From contig NZ_JAPEMU010000001.1 of NCBI RefSeq assembly GCF_026342405.1, positions 5,704,001 through 5,768,000 on the forward strand: a stretch of DNA of 64,000 nucleotides, given 5' to 3'. Positions within the stretch are counted from its first letter, which is position 1. Every line of letters begins with the position of its first letter. The notes beneath the pieces were generated by a model that made no database searches, was not told the DNA's origin, and saw nothing but the letters and a program-made list of their open reading frames with translations. This DNA is from Kitasatospora sp. NBC_00240 (lineage in GTDB: Bacteria; Actinomycetota; Actinomycetes; Streptomycetales; Streptomycetaceae). Below, piece after piece: positions 20,102 to 28,618 of this stretch. Position numbers and translations under genes: made by a program.

Positions 20102-21033
20102 CCGCCAACTCCTCGGACACCGTGCGCTGGCTCGTCACCGGCGCCGCCGGGATGCTCGGCCAGGACCTGCTGGCCGAGCTCGCCGCCGACCCGCGGGCCG
20201 AGGTCACCGCCCTCGGGCGGGCCGACCTCGACATCACCGACCCGGACGCGGTGCTCGCCGCGGTGCAGGGCCACGACGTGGTCGTGAACTGCGCGGCGTG
20301 GACCGACGTCGACGGCGCGGAGAGCGCCGAGGAGGCCGCCACCGCCGTCAACGGCGCCGGTGTCCGCAACCTCGCCGCGGCCTGCGCCAAGACCGGCGCC
20401 CGGCTGCTGCACGTCTCCACCGACTACGTGCTGCCCGGTGACGCCACCGAGCCGTACGCCGAGGACGCCCCGACCTCGCCGGTCAACGCCTACGGGCGCA
20501 GCAAGCTGGCGGGCGAGCAGGCCGTCGCGGAGCTGCTCCCGGAGACCGGCTACACCGTCCGGACCGCCTGGCTGTACGGCCAGCACGGCCCGAACTTCGT
20601 CGCCACCATGCTCAAGCTCGCCGCCCAGCGCGACAGCCTGGACGTGGTGGACGACCAGCACGGGCAGCCGACCTGGTCCTTTGCGCTGGCCCGGCAACTG
20701 GTGGCGCTGGGCACCGCCGCGCTCGCCGGGCAGGCCCCCGCGGGGGTCTACCACGGCACCGGCAGCGGCCGGACCACCTGGTTCGGCCTGGCCCGCGAGA
20801 CCTACCGGCTGGCCGGCCTGGACCCGGAGCGGATCCGCCCGACCGACTCGACGGCCTTCGTCCGGCCCGCCGTCCGCCCGGCCTTCAGCGTCCTGGCGCA
20901 CGGCCGCTGGGCGCAGGCCGGCCTCGCCCCCCTCCCCGACTGGCGCGACCAGCTGGCGGAGGCCCTGGGCACCCCCGTGTTCACCGAACTGGCCCTCGCG
21001 GCCCGGACCACCGAGAGCGGCAGACCTCAGTGA
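20098..21033 (+). CDS. rmlD: dTDP-4-dehydrorhamnose reductase
   Basis: 311 residues, starting at the GTG that overlaps the rmlB stop (GTGA). It has the Rossmann motif TGAAGMLGQDLL, the STDYVLPGD block and the catalytic YGRSKLAGEQ. It reduces the 4-keto group with NADPH, yielding dTDP-L-rhamnose, so the four-step pathway is complete at this locus. The following flippase gene again overlaps by GTGA, so rmlB, rmlD and the flippase form one coupled unit. Confidence 0.95.
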   Translation: MTANSSDTVRWLVTGAAGMLGQDLLAELAADPRAEVTALGRADLDITDPDAVLAAVQGHDVVVNCAAWTDVDGAESAEEAATAVNGAGVRNLAAACAKTGARLLHVSTDYVLPGDATEPYAEDAPTSPVNAYGRSKLAGEQAVAELLPETGYTVRTAWLYGQHGPNFVATMLKLAAQRDSLDVVDDQHGQPTWSFALARQLVALGTAALAGQAPAGVYHGTGSGRTTWFGLARETYRLAGLDPERIRPTDSTAFVRPAVRPAFSVLAHGRWAQAGLAPLPDWRDQLAEALGTPVFTELALAARTTESGRPQ

Positions 21034-22361
21034 AGAACCCGCTGGCCAAGGTAGCCGCCGCGCTGCCGCCGGGAACCCTGGCGGTGGCCGGCGGCACCGT
21101 GGTGCTCGGAGCCGCGTCGTACGTCCACCTCGGGGTGGCCGGGCACAGCCTCACGACCGACCAGATGGCCAACGTCTCGCTGCTGTGGACGATCGTGATG
21201 TCCATCGGCATCGGCGTCTTCTTCCCGATCGAGCAGGAACTCACCCGGATCGTCGCCGCCCGGGCCGCGCTCGGCCACGGCGCCGGACCGGTGCTGCGCC
21301 GCGCGACCCTGCTGACCGCCGGCATCCTCGGCGTCACCCTGGCGGCCCTGGCCGCCGCGGCCGGGCCGATCGCCGACGGGCTCTTCCGGGGCGACAAGGC
21401 CCTGGTGGCCGCCCTGGGCGCGGCCTTCTTCGGGATGGCCGTCTGCTACCTCACCCGCGGCGTGCTGGCCGGCCTCGGCCGGTTCGGCGCGTACGGCACC
21501 CAGCTGGGCCTCGACGGCGGGCTGCGGATCGTGCTGGCCTTCGGCTGCGCCGTCCTCGGCGTCCGGTCGGCGCTGGCCTTCAGCCTGATCCTCGCGGTCG
21601 CCCCGGTGATCGCGATGCTGGCCACGCTGCCGCCGCTGCTGCGGGCGGTCAAGCCCGGGCCCGCGATCGCCTGGCGCGACCTCTGCGGCGGTCTCGGCCT
21701 GCTGATCTGCTCCACCCTGCTCTCCCAGGTGGTGGTGAACGCCGCGGTGCTGAGCACCAAGCTGCTCGCCCCCACCGACTCGGCGCTGATCGCGGCCCTG
21801 CTGAACGCCCTGGTGCTGGCCCGGGTGCCGCTGTTCGTCTTCGGCTCGCTGCAGGCCTCGCTGCTGAACGGCCTGTCGGCCGCGCTGGCGGTCGGTGACC
21901 GGGCTGCGTTCTCCGGCATGCTGCGCAAGATCGGCGCCGTGGTGGGCCTGCTCGGCGTGCTCGGCGGCATCCCCGCGGTGCTGCTCGGTCCGTGGCTGAT
22001 CCAGGTGCTGTTCGGCGCGGAGCCGGTGCTCGGCTGCCTCGACTTCTTCTGGATGTCCGCCGGCACGGTGGCGTACATGTTCGCGATGGTGCTCGGCCAG
22101 GCGCTGATGGTATTCAAGCGTCACAACCTCCAGCTGCTCTGCTGGGCCGCTGGCACACTGGTACTTCTCGGCGTCACGTTCGTGCCCGGCGACGTGGCCA
22201 CCCGGGTCGTGCTGGCCTACGCGCTGGGCTCGCTGGCGACCGTCATCGGTATGCTGGCCGCCCTCAGGCGGAGCTTCCCCGACCGGACCGCGCCGGGCAC
22301 GGTCGAGCCCGCGCACGAGTCCGCCCCGAGCCCTCTGGGCGCTGGTGTGGTCGGCGAATGA
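21030..22361 (+). CDS. Polysaccharide biosynthesis flippase (MOP/Wzx-like membrane protein)
   Basis: 443 residues with about 12 membrane helices and no large soluble domain. The pattern, including the N-terminal motif FFPIEQELTRIVAARAALG and the paired helical bundles, fits oligosaccharidyl-lipid flippases of the MOP superfamily, which move lipid-linked sugars across the membrane. The sequence identity of the substrate is unknown. It overlaps rmlD (GTGA) and the next GT2 gene (ATGA), strongly suggesting that it exports a product of this cluster. Confidence 0.75.
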   Translation: MKNPLAKVAAALPPGTLAVAGGTVVLGAASYVHLGVAGHSLTTDQMANVSLLWTIVMSIGIGVFFPIEQELTRIVAARAALGHGAGPVLRRATLLTAGILGVTLAALAAAAGPIADGLFRGDKALVAALGAAFFGMAVCYLTRGVLAGLGRFGAYGTQLGLDGGLRIVLAFGCAVLGVRSALAFSLILAVAPVIAMLATLPPLLRAVKPGPAIAWRDLCGGLGLLICSTLLSQVVVNAAVLSTKLLAPTDSALIAALLNALVLARVPLFVFGSLQASLLNGLSAALAVGDRAAFSGMLRKIGAVVGLLGVLGGIPAVLLGPWLIQVLFGAEPVLGCLDFFWMSAGTVAYMFAMVLGQALMVFKRHNLQLLCWAAGTLVLLGVTFVPGDVATRVVLAYALGSLATVIGMLAALRRSFPDRTAPGTVEPAHESAPSPLGAGVVGE

Positions 22362-23119
22362 CCGCCCCCGCCCCCGACATACGGCCTGCCGCGCGCACGC
22401 GCGGGCCCTACCCCGACCATGGAGCCCCCGTGTCCCAATACGACGATGTCTGGCTGGTGATCCCGGCCTACAACGAAGGCCAGGTGATCGCCGACGTTGT
22501 GGAGGGAGCGCGCAAGACGTTCCCGAATATCGTCGTCGTCGACGACGGCAGCGCGGACGACTCCGCGAAGCACATCATGACCACCGGCGCCCACCTGGTG
22601 CGCCACCCGGTCAACCTCGGTCAGGGTGCGGCGCTGCAGACCGGCCTCGCGTACGCGCTGGCCCAGCCGGGCGCGCAGTACTTCGCCACCTTCGACGCGG
22701 ACGGGCAGCACCAGACCGCCGACGTCGAGAAGATGGTCGCGCTGCTCAGGGAGGGCCAGACCGACGTCGTGCTGGGCTCCCGCTTCATCGAGCAGAACGG
22801 CCAGGTGCCGTGGATCAAGCGCGTGGTGCTGCGCACCGCCGCCACGGTCAGCCCCACGGCACGCAAGCTCAAGCTCACGGACTCGCACAACGGTCTGCGG
22901 GTACTGAACCGCGAGGCGGCCTCCCGCGTGCGGATCACCATGAACGGCATGGCCCACGCGTCGGAGATCGTCAGCTTCCTGGCGGGTTCCGACCTTCGGG
23001 TCGCCGAGCTGCCGGTGGACATCCTGTACACCGACTACTCACGCGCCAAGGGTCAGTCCCTGATCAACGGCGTCAACATCATCTTCGACATCTCGCTGCG
23101 GGAGCGTGGCCGCCGATGA
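22358..23119 (+). CDS. Glycosyltransferase family 2, polyprenyl-phosphate sugar synthase-like
   Basis: 253 residues from ATG 22358, or 229 from GTG 22430, which has GGAG 5 nt upstream and begins right before the conserved core. The GT2 motifs are VIPAYNEGQVIADVV, IVVVDDGSADDS and the metal-binding FDADGQHQ, then GSRF. There are no membrane helices, so it resembles soluble dolichol-phosphate mannose synthases that need a small membrane partner. The DUF2304 protein encoded next, with an ATGA overlap, is the likely partner. It probably makes a polyprenyl-phosphate-linked sugar for the GT-C-type enzymes in the locus (inference). Confidence 0.85.
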   Translation: MTAPAPDIRPAARTRGPYPDHGAPVSQYDDVWLVIPAYNEGQVIADVVEGARKTFPNIVVVDDGSADDSAKHIMTTGAHLVRHPVNLGQGAALQTGLAYALAQPGAQYFATFDADGQHQTADVEKMVALLREGQTDVVLGSRFIEQNGQVPWIKRVVLRTAATVSPTARKLKLTDSHNGLRVLNREAASRVRITMNGMAHASEIVSFLAGSDLRVAELPVDILYTDYSRAKGQSLINGVNIIFDISLRERGRR

Positions 23120-23508
23120 ACTACCTCTGGATCCAGCTGCTTCTCATCCTGGGCTCGGTCAGCCTCGCCTTCATGTTCATCCGGCGCTGGGACGCCGCGA
23201 ACACCCGGGCCTGGAAGCGCATCGCCTTCTCGGTGTTCGTGGTCGTGAACATCTACGCGGTGCTGCGCCCGACCGACGTGACCTGGGTCGCTCACAAGCT
23301 CGGCGTCGGCCGCGGCACCGACCTGGTGCTGTACGGCATGGTGCTCGGCATGGGCTTCCTGACCCTCAACACCTTCCTGCGGTTCCGTTCGCTGGAGAAG
23401 AAGCTCACCGACCTGGCCCGGACGGTGGCGATCAACGAGGGTGCCCGGCTCAACGAGGAGCGGTTCGACCTCGACGCGCCGGCCCCCGTCACCGCCACGA
23501 AGGCCTGA
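23116..23508 (+). CDS. DUF2304 small membrane protein
   Basis: 130 residues. Three hydrophobic segments occupy the first 80 (LLLILGSVSLAFMFIRRW, IAFSVFVVVNIYAVLRP, LVLYGMVLGMGFLTLNTFL), followed by a charged cytoplasmic tail beginning RFRSLEKKLTDLAR that may form a coiled coil. DUF2304 proteins are commonly encoded next to GT2 polyprenyl-phosphate glycosyltransferases, as here. A membrane-anchoring or stabilising role is the usual suggestion; the biochemical role is not established. Confidence 0.85.
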   Translation: MNYLWIQLLLILGSVSLAFMFIRRWDAANTRAWKRIAFSVFVVVNIYAVLRPTDVTWVAHKLGVGRGTDLVLYGMVLGMGFLTLNTFLRFRSLEKKLTDLARTVAINEGARLNEERFDLDAPAPVTATKA

Positions 23509-23511
23509 TCG

Positions 23512-24420
23512 ATGGTCACCTTCGACGTCATGCTGCCGTACTACGGCGACGTGGCACTGATGCAGGACGCCGTGCGCAGCGTCCTGGCCCAGACCGACCC
23601 GGACTTCCGGCTCACCGTCGTCGACGACGGCAAGGAGCCGGAGGTCCCCGGGTGGTTCGCCGACCTCGGCGACGAGCGCGTGCGGTACCTGCGCAACGAG
23701 CAGAACCTCGGCATCACGAAGAACTTCCAGAAGTGCGTGGAGCTCTCCGAGCACGGCCACGTGGTCATCATGGGGTGCGACGACCTGCTGCACCCGCACT
23801 ACCTGGCCACCGTCCGGGAGATCCTCAAGGAGTACCCGGACGCGGGCATGGTCCAGCCCGGGGTCGAGGTGATCGACGGCAACGGCGTGGTGGGCTCCAG
23901 CCTGGCCGATGCCACCAAGCGCCGGATCTACGCCCCGAACGTGGCCGGCCGCCGGGTGATGGGCGGGGAGGAGCTGGCCGCCAGCGTGCTGCGCGGCAAC
24001 TGGCTGTACTTCCCCTCCATCTGCTGGAAGGGCGACGCCCTGCGGGCGGTCAACTTCCGGGACGACTACTCCGTCATCCAGGACCTCGCCCTGGTGGTCG
24101 ACCTGCTGGAGCTCGGCGAGCAGATGGTGATCGACACGACCACCACGGTGTTCCAGTACCGCCGGCACGCGGTCAGCGAGTCCTCCGTCCAGGCGTTCTC
24201 GGGCACCCGGTTCACCGAGGCGGAGCGGTACTTCGCGGCGGTGGCCGAGCGGATGGACGCGCGCGGCTGGCCGAAGGCGGCGCGCGCGGCGCGCTTCCAC
24301 AGCGCTTCGCGTCTGCACGCCCTGACGATGCTCCCGGGCGCCCTGCGCCGGGGACAGCGCGACGGCGCGCGCACTCTCGCGCGCCACGCCCTCACCCAGG
24401 GCCAGCGCACCAACGGCTGA
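23512..24420 (+). CDS. Glycosyltransferase family 2
   Basis: 302 residues, soluble. The N-terminus DVMLPYYGDVALMQDAVRSV and LTVVDDGK give the nucleotide-binding site; VIMGCDDLLHPHYL supplies the metal-binding acidic pair; NEQNLGITKNFQKC and the late DYSVIQDLALVVDLL fit GT-A enzymes. The last 40 residues are Arg/Ala rich and probably basic helix contacting membrane or partner. It starts 3 nt after the DUF2304 gene. Since dTDP-rhamnose is made here, it may be a rhamnosyltransferase, but sugar specificity cannot be read from sequence. Confidence 0.85.
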   Translation: MVTFDVMLPYYGDVALMQDAVRSVLAQTDPDFRLTVVDDGKEPEVPGWFADLGDERVRYLRNEQNLGITKNFQKCVELSEHGHVVIMGCDDLLHPHYLATVREILKEYPDAGMVQPGVEVIDGNGVVGSSLADATKRRIYAPNVAGRRVMGGEELAASVLRGNWLYFPSICWKGDALRAVNFRDDYSVIQDLALVVDLLELGEQMVIDTTTTVFQYRRHAVSESSVQAFSGTRFTEAERYFAAVAERMDARGWPKAARAARFHSASRLHALTMLPGALRRGQRDGARTLARHALTQGQRTNG

Positions 24421-24439
24421 CCCGCCCGCCCGGGACGGC

Positions 24440-24480
24440 GGAGCGCGCGGCGGGGGAGTGGATCCCCCGCCGCGCGCTCC
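24440..24480 (+). terminator. Terminator of the rmlB-to-GT2 unit
   Basis: A perfect 17-bp stem, beginning GGAGCGCGCGG and ending CCGCGCGCTCC, with a 7-nt loop. It is 19 nt after the GT2 stop and has no T-tract. Confidence 0.88.
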
Positions 24481-24620
24481 GGCACCCGGGCAGGGCGGGC
24501 ACAGCCGTCTCAGCCCGTTGGTCGACGGGACCGGGGCCGTACACTCTCGCGTGAACAGGCCTCCGGACGGTGGATTGCGCCCGTCCGGCCCCCGTACCGG
24601 GGGACCCGTGGTCGACCTGA

Positions 24621-26477
24621 ATGCCAACCAGTATGGGAAGTGCATCGGTGCAGCCGGTAACCGAATCCGTGGATGTGCCCGAGGCGGGCGGCGAATCCGG
24701 CCGGCACCGGGACGGGGCGCGGACCGACGACGGCCCGGACGACCGTCTCACCCTGCCCGGGTGGGTGCTCCGGCTCGCCGCCCGCCGCCGGTTCCCGGCC
24801 TTCGCGCTGCTGGCCGGCTACCTCGGCCAGGTGCTGTTCCGGCTCTCCCTGGTGCTGCACAACAGCTACCCCTCGGTGCACGCGGACGAGGCCTCGTACC
24901 TGGTGATCGCCCGGGTGTTCGCGGGCGGCTCCAGCACCGAGATGCCCGTCGGCGTGGTGATCCCCGGCGGCTACCCGCTGCTGCTCGCGCCGGCGCTCCG
25001 GCTCGGGGGCAACCCGATCACCGCCTACCACCTGGTGATGGGCACCAACGCGCTGGTCAACGCGCTGGTGTTCCCGCTGGCCTTCCTGGCGCTGCGCCGG
25101 CTCGGCCTGCCGCGGTTGCTGTCCTTCCTGATCGGCACCGCCGCCGCGCTGCTGCCGCCGGTGATCTTCTACTCCGAGTTCGCGATGTCGGACACGGTCT
25201 TCCCGGTGATCCTGCTCTGCTGGCTGCTCACCATGCACGGCTGGCTCTCGGACGGCTCGCTGCGCCGACGGACGCTGTACGCCGCCGGGACGGGCCTGGC
25301 GGCCGGCTACGCGCTGGCCACCCACGACCGCGGCGGTGTGGTGGTCGCGCTCACCGCGCTGGTGCTGGTCGGCGCCCTGGTGCTCGGTCGGGCGCCGCGC
25401 CGGGCGACGCTGGTCGGCGTCGCCGCGCTCGGCGTGACGGTGCTGGGCGCCAAGCTGATGGCGTCCTACGTGGAGTCCCGCTTCAAGGACAGCCCGCCCA
25501 GCTCGGTCGGCACCCAGGTGCTGGACAACCTGCTGAACACCGAGATCCTCGGCCGGACGCTGACCCGGACCACCGGCCAGCTCTGGTACTTCATGACCTC
25601 CTCCTGGGGCTTCGGGGCGCTGGCCCTGGCGTTCTGCCTCTTCGCGGTGTTCAGCTCGCGGGTCGCGCGGGCCGACCGGGTGGTCGCGTTCGTCATGGTC
25701 GCCGCACTGGTCGGGATAGCGCTGGCCTCGGCGGCCGGCCTGGGCGACGGCGACCGGCTCGACAACTGGATCTACGCCCGCTACCTGGCCCCGCTGGTGC
25801 CGGTCTACTTCCTGGTGGGGGCCGCGGTGCTGTACCGCTGCCGGCCCAAGGACACCCTGCGCCTGGCGCTGGCCGGCGGCCTGCTGGCGGTGGTCGGCGC
25901 CGAGGTGGTCATGCAGTACGCAGGCGGCGCGCTGCGCTCCACCAACATCATCCCGTGGGCGATGCCGGACGCGCTGTTCCTGGCCTCGGAGTGGACCGGG
26001 CTGCACATGTGGCGCACCATGGCCGGCGCCTTCCTGGTCCTCGGCCTGTGCGTGCTGATGCGGGTGGCCGGCGGGCGCCGGGTGATGTGGGCGCTGACCG
26101 CCTCGCTCTGCGCCTTCGCGCTGTACGCCACCTCCACGGTCAGCGACAACGTGGCGGAGAAGCACGCCAAGGACCGCAGGTACGAGGCCACCGGCTTCAC
26201 CAAGGACGCCGGGATCCGCAAGGGCGACAGCGTGGTGCTGGGAGACGACGTCGAGTGGGGCCTGCGGATGGCGCAGTCCTACGAGGTGTACTGGGGCCGG
26301 GTCTGGACCCAGGACCTCAAGCACGGCGGCACGCCCAGGGCCGGCGCGACGGCGGTGCTGCTGAACCTGCCCCAGCCGTACGCCACACCGGAGTCGAGCT
26401 GGCCGGGCGCGCCCGCCGGCTGGGAGGTCGACCGGGTGAGCATCAAGCACAGCTGGGTGCTCTGGCGCAAGCGCTGA
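24621..26477 (+). CDS. GT-C-type polytopic glycosyltransferase-like membrane protein
   Basis: 618 residues from ATG 24621. Alternative starts are ATG 24633 and GTG 24648; the latter has GGGAAG at 7 nt and may be the true start. About 12 membrane helices are followed by a hydrophilic C-terminal domain of about 120 residues. The first extracytoplasmic loop reads NSYPSVHADEASYLVIARVF, then PGGYPLLLAPALRL, the acidic-residue pattern of lipid-phosphate-sugar-dependent GT-C enzymes. It stands alone between two strong terminators at the edge of the polysaccharide locus. Substrate unknown. Confidence 0.7.
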   Translation: MPTSMGSASVQPVTESVDVPEAGGESGRHRDGARTDDGPDDRLTLPGWVLRLAARRRFPAFALLAGYLGQVLFRLSLVLHNSYPSVHADEASYLVIARVFAGGSSTEMPVGVVIPGGYPLLLAPALRLGGNPITAYHLVMGTNALVNALVFPLAFLALRRLGLPRLLSFLIGTAAALLPPVIFYSEFAMSDTVFPVILLCWLLTMHGWLSDGSLRRRTLYAAGTGLAAGYALATHDRGGVVVALTALVLVGALVLGRAPRRATLVGVAALGVTVLGAKLMASYVESRFKDSPPSSVGTQVLDNLLNTEILGRTLTRTTGQLWYFMTSSWGFGALALAFCLFAVFSSRVARADRVVAFVMVAALVGIALASAAGLGDGDRLDNWIYARYLAPLVPVYFLVGAAVLYRCRPKDTLRLALAGGLLAVVGAEVVMQYAGGALRSTNIIPWAMPDALFLASEWTGLHMWRTMAGAFLVLGLCVLMRVAGGRRVMWALTASLCAFALYATSTVSDNVAEKHAKDRRYEATGFTKDAGIRKGDSVVLGDDVEWGLRMAQSYEVYWGRVWTQDLKHGGTPRAGATAVLLNLPQPYATPESSWPGAPAGWEVDRVSIKHSWVLWRKR

Positions 26478-26485
26478 GTGTTCGG

Positions 26486-26519
26486 TCGGGGCCGGTGAGG
26501 AAGACCTCACCGGCCCCGA
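26486..26519 (+). terminator. Terminator between GT-C gene and S10 operon
   Basis: A perfect 15-bp stem (26486-26500 with 26505-26519) around an AAGA loop, the left arm beginning TCGGGGCCGG. It ends 8 nt after the GT-C gene, shielding rpsJ from read-through. Confidence 0.92.
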
Positions 26520-26968
26520 TTGGCTTATCGGGTGCGAGCTGTGGCAGTATGTCCAAGTTGCTCGGTTGAGTTGCCGATGCTGCGCGCCTCCCGCCGGGAG
26601 GACCGGAAGCGAGTCCCACGTACTCGTCGTTCCCGTGATGGCCGTTCATGTGGTCCGCCTCTACCCCAGGGTGAAGGTGTGGACCGCAGTGGTGTGTAAG
26701 CGACACCGCGGCAGCTGCGGGGCGGACGTACGGGAATCTTCCGGGCAGTGTGAGCAGGGCCTCGACCCGGTATCTGGTGGGTGCAAGACCTCCACCGACC
26801 CGCAGGAATCCGCAGAGAGTGATCTCTGGTGGATTTTTTGCAAGCGCGAGGGCGACACGCCCGACCGCGTGGGTCGGAGGTAACCACCCAGAGGTACCAC
26901 CGGACCAATCCACCCGGATGACTCCGGCCGCAGAAGCATCAGACGACACAAAGGACTACTGAGTAGCC
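26520..26968 (+). promoter_or_regulatory. Long regulatory leader of the S10 operon
   Basis: About 450 nt without a supportable gene. A candidate promoter is TTATCG, 17 nt, TATGTC near 26525-26555, which is weak. The downstream half contains the T-tract hairpin (26809-26839) and the block CCCGACCGCGTGGGTCG (26860-26876), identical to one in the rpsL leader, 92 nt before rpsJ. The long distance and structure indicate post-initiation control of the S10 operon. Confidence 0.6.
26809..26839 (+). promoter_or_regulatory. Attenuator-like hairpin with T6 tract in the rpsJ leader
   Basis: The stem CAGAGA/TCTCTG with a GTGA loop, extended by TCC/GGA across a small internal loop, is followed at once by six T residues (26834-26839). 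An upstream TCCACC (26791-26796) can pair with GGTGGA (26828-26833), disrupting it, and GGTGG (26776-26780) can in turn mask TCCACC. Confidence 0.55.
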
Positions 26969-27277
26969 ATGGCGGGACAGAAGATCCGCATCCGGCTCAA
27001 GGCCTACGACCACGAGGTGATTGACTCCTCGGCGAAGAAGATCGTCGAGACCGTCATTCGCACTGGTGCGCAGGTCGCGGGCCCGGTGCCGCTGCCCACT
27101 GAGAAGAACGTCTACTGCGTCATCCGCTCGCCGCACAAGTACAAGGACTCGCGCGAGCACTTCGAGATGCGCACCCACAAGCGTCTGATCGACATCCTCG
27201 ACCCGACCCCGAAGACCGTTGACTCGCTGATGCGCCTCGACCTTCCGGCCGGCGTCGACATCGAGATCAAGCTCTGA
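26969..27277 (+). CDS. rpsJ: 30S ribosomal protein S10
   Basis: 102 residues, full length, starting MAGQKIRIRLKAYDHEVID. S10 is part of the 30S head and, with NusB, of the transcription antitermination complex. The conserved RSPHKYKDSREHFEMRTHKR block is present. It is the first gene of the S10 cluster; the ATG 26969 lies 92 nt after the conserved leader hairpin. rplC follows after 14 nt. Confidence 0.98.
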   Translation: MAGQKIRIRLKAYDHEVIDSSAKKIVETVIRTGAQVAGPVPLPTEKNVYCVIRSPHKYKDSREHFEMRTHKRLIDILDPTPKTVDSLMRLDLPAGVDIEIKL

Positions 27278-27291
27278 GAGGCGCGACGAAG

Positions 27292-27936
27292 ATGGCAAAG
27301 CAGATTAAGGGCATCCTGGGCGAGAAGCTCGGCATGACCCAGGTCTGGGACGAGAACAACCGGATCGTTCCGGTGACCGTCGTCAAGGCCGGGCCCAATG
27401 TCGTGACCCAGGTCCACACCGCTGATGGCACCGGCTACGACGCCGTGCAGATCGGTTTCGGCGAGATCGACCCCCGCAAGGTGAACAAGCCCCTCGCGGG
27501 TCACTTCGCCAAGGCCGGTGTCACCCCGCGCCGTCACCTGGTCGAGCTCCGTACCTCGGACGCGTCCGAGTACACCCTCGGCCAGGAGATCACCGCTGAG
27601 CTGTTCGAGGCGGGTGTCAAGGTCGACGTGACCGGCACCTCCAAGGGCAAGGGCTTCGCCGGTGTCATGAAGCGTCACAACTTCAAGGGCCTCGGCGCCG
27701 GTCACGGCGTGCAGCGCAAGCACCGTTCGCCCGGCTCGATCGGTGGCTGCGCCACCCCGGGTCGCGTGTTCAAGGGCATGAAGATGGCCGGCCGGATGGG
27801 CCACGAGCGCGTGACCACCCAGAACCTGACCGTCCACGCCGTTGACGCGGAGAAGGGGCTGCTCCTCATCAAGGGCGCAATCCCGGGTCCGAACGGCGGC
27901 CTCGTCCTCGTCCGCACCGCGGCGAAGGGGCTGTGA
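27292..27936 (+). CDS. rplC: 50S ribosomal protein L3
   Basis: 214 residues, beginning MAKQIKGILGEKLGMTQVWD. L3 is an early 23S rRNA-binding assembly protein reaching the peptidyl transferase centre through its loop, here GVMKRHNFKGLGAGHGVQRK followed by HRSPGSIGGCATPGRVFKG. Length and motifs are normal. GAGAGGCG lies 8 nt before the start. rplD begins 4 nt after the stop. Confidence 0.98.
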   Translation: MAKQIKGILGEKLGMTQVWDENNRIVPVTVVKAGPNVVTQVHTADGTGYDAVQIGFGEIDPRKVNKPLAGHFAKAGVTPRRHLVELRTSDASEYTLGQEITAELFEAGVKVDVTGTSKGKGFAGVMKRHNFKGLGAGHGVQRKHRSPGSIGGCATPGRVFKGMKMAGRMGHERVTTQNLTVHAVDAEKGLLLIKGAIPGPNGGLVLVRTAAKGL

Positions 27937-27940
27937 GGAT

Positions 27941-28618
27941 ATGAGCACCATTGACATCCTGTCGCCCTCGGGCGACAAGGCCGGCAGCCTCGAGCTGCCC
28001 GCTGAGATCTTCGACGCCAAGGTCAGCATTCCGCTGATGCACCAGGTCGTCGTCGCTCAGCTCGCCGGCGCCCGCCAGGGCACCCACTCGACCAAGCGTC
28101 GTGGCGAGGTCCGAGGCGGCGGCCGCAAGCCGTACCGCCAGAAGGGCACCGGCCGCGCCCGTCAGGGCTCGACCCGCGCGCCGCAGTTCGTCGGCGGTGG
28201 CGTCGTCCACGGCCCGAAGCCGCGTGACTACTCGCAGCGGACCCCGAAGAAGATGATCGCCGCCGCTCTGCGTGGCGCGCTCACCGACCGGGCCCGTCAC
28301 AGCCGCATCCACGTCATCACCGACGTGGTTGCCGCCGAGGCGCCGTCGACCAAGGCCGCGAAGGGCCTGTTCGGCAAGATCACCGAGCGCAAGAACATCC
28401 TCCTCGTCGTCGAGCGTGCCGACGAGCTGGGTCTCAAGAGCGCCCGCAACCTGCCGAACGTCCACATCCTGGACGCCGGTCAGCTGAACACCTACGACGT
28501 GCTCGTCTCCGACGATGTGGTCTTCACCCAGGCTGCTTTCGAGCGTTTCGTGGCGGGTCCCGCCGCGTCCGCCAAGGCTGTGGCTGCTGAGGGCGAGCTC
28601 GAAGGGAGCGCCGCCTGA
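27941..28618 (+). CDS. rplD: 50S ribosomal protein L4
   Basis: 225 residues from ATG 27941 (MSTIDILSPSGDK), preceded by GAGGAT. L4 lines the peptide exit tunnel; the tunnel loop is visible as KRRGEVRGGGRKPYRQKGTG. In enteric bacteria L4 represses its own operon, so it is one candidate effector for the structured rpsJ leader here, though this is not shown for actinobacteria. Its stop overlaps the rplW start by one base (TGATG). Confidence 0.97.
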   Translation: MSTIDILSPSGDKAGSLELPAEIFDAKVSIPLMHQVVVAQLAGARQGTHSTKRRGEVRGGGRKPYRQKGTGRARQGSTRAPQFVGGGVVHGPKPRDYSQRTPKKMIAAALRGALTDRARHSRIHVITDVVAAEAPSTKAAKGLFGKITERKNILLVVERADELGLKSARNLPNVHILDAGQLNTYDVLVSDDVVFTQAAFERFVAGPAASAKAVAAEGELEGSAA

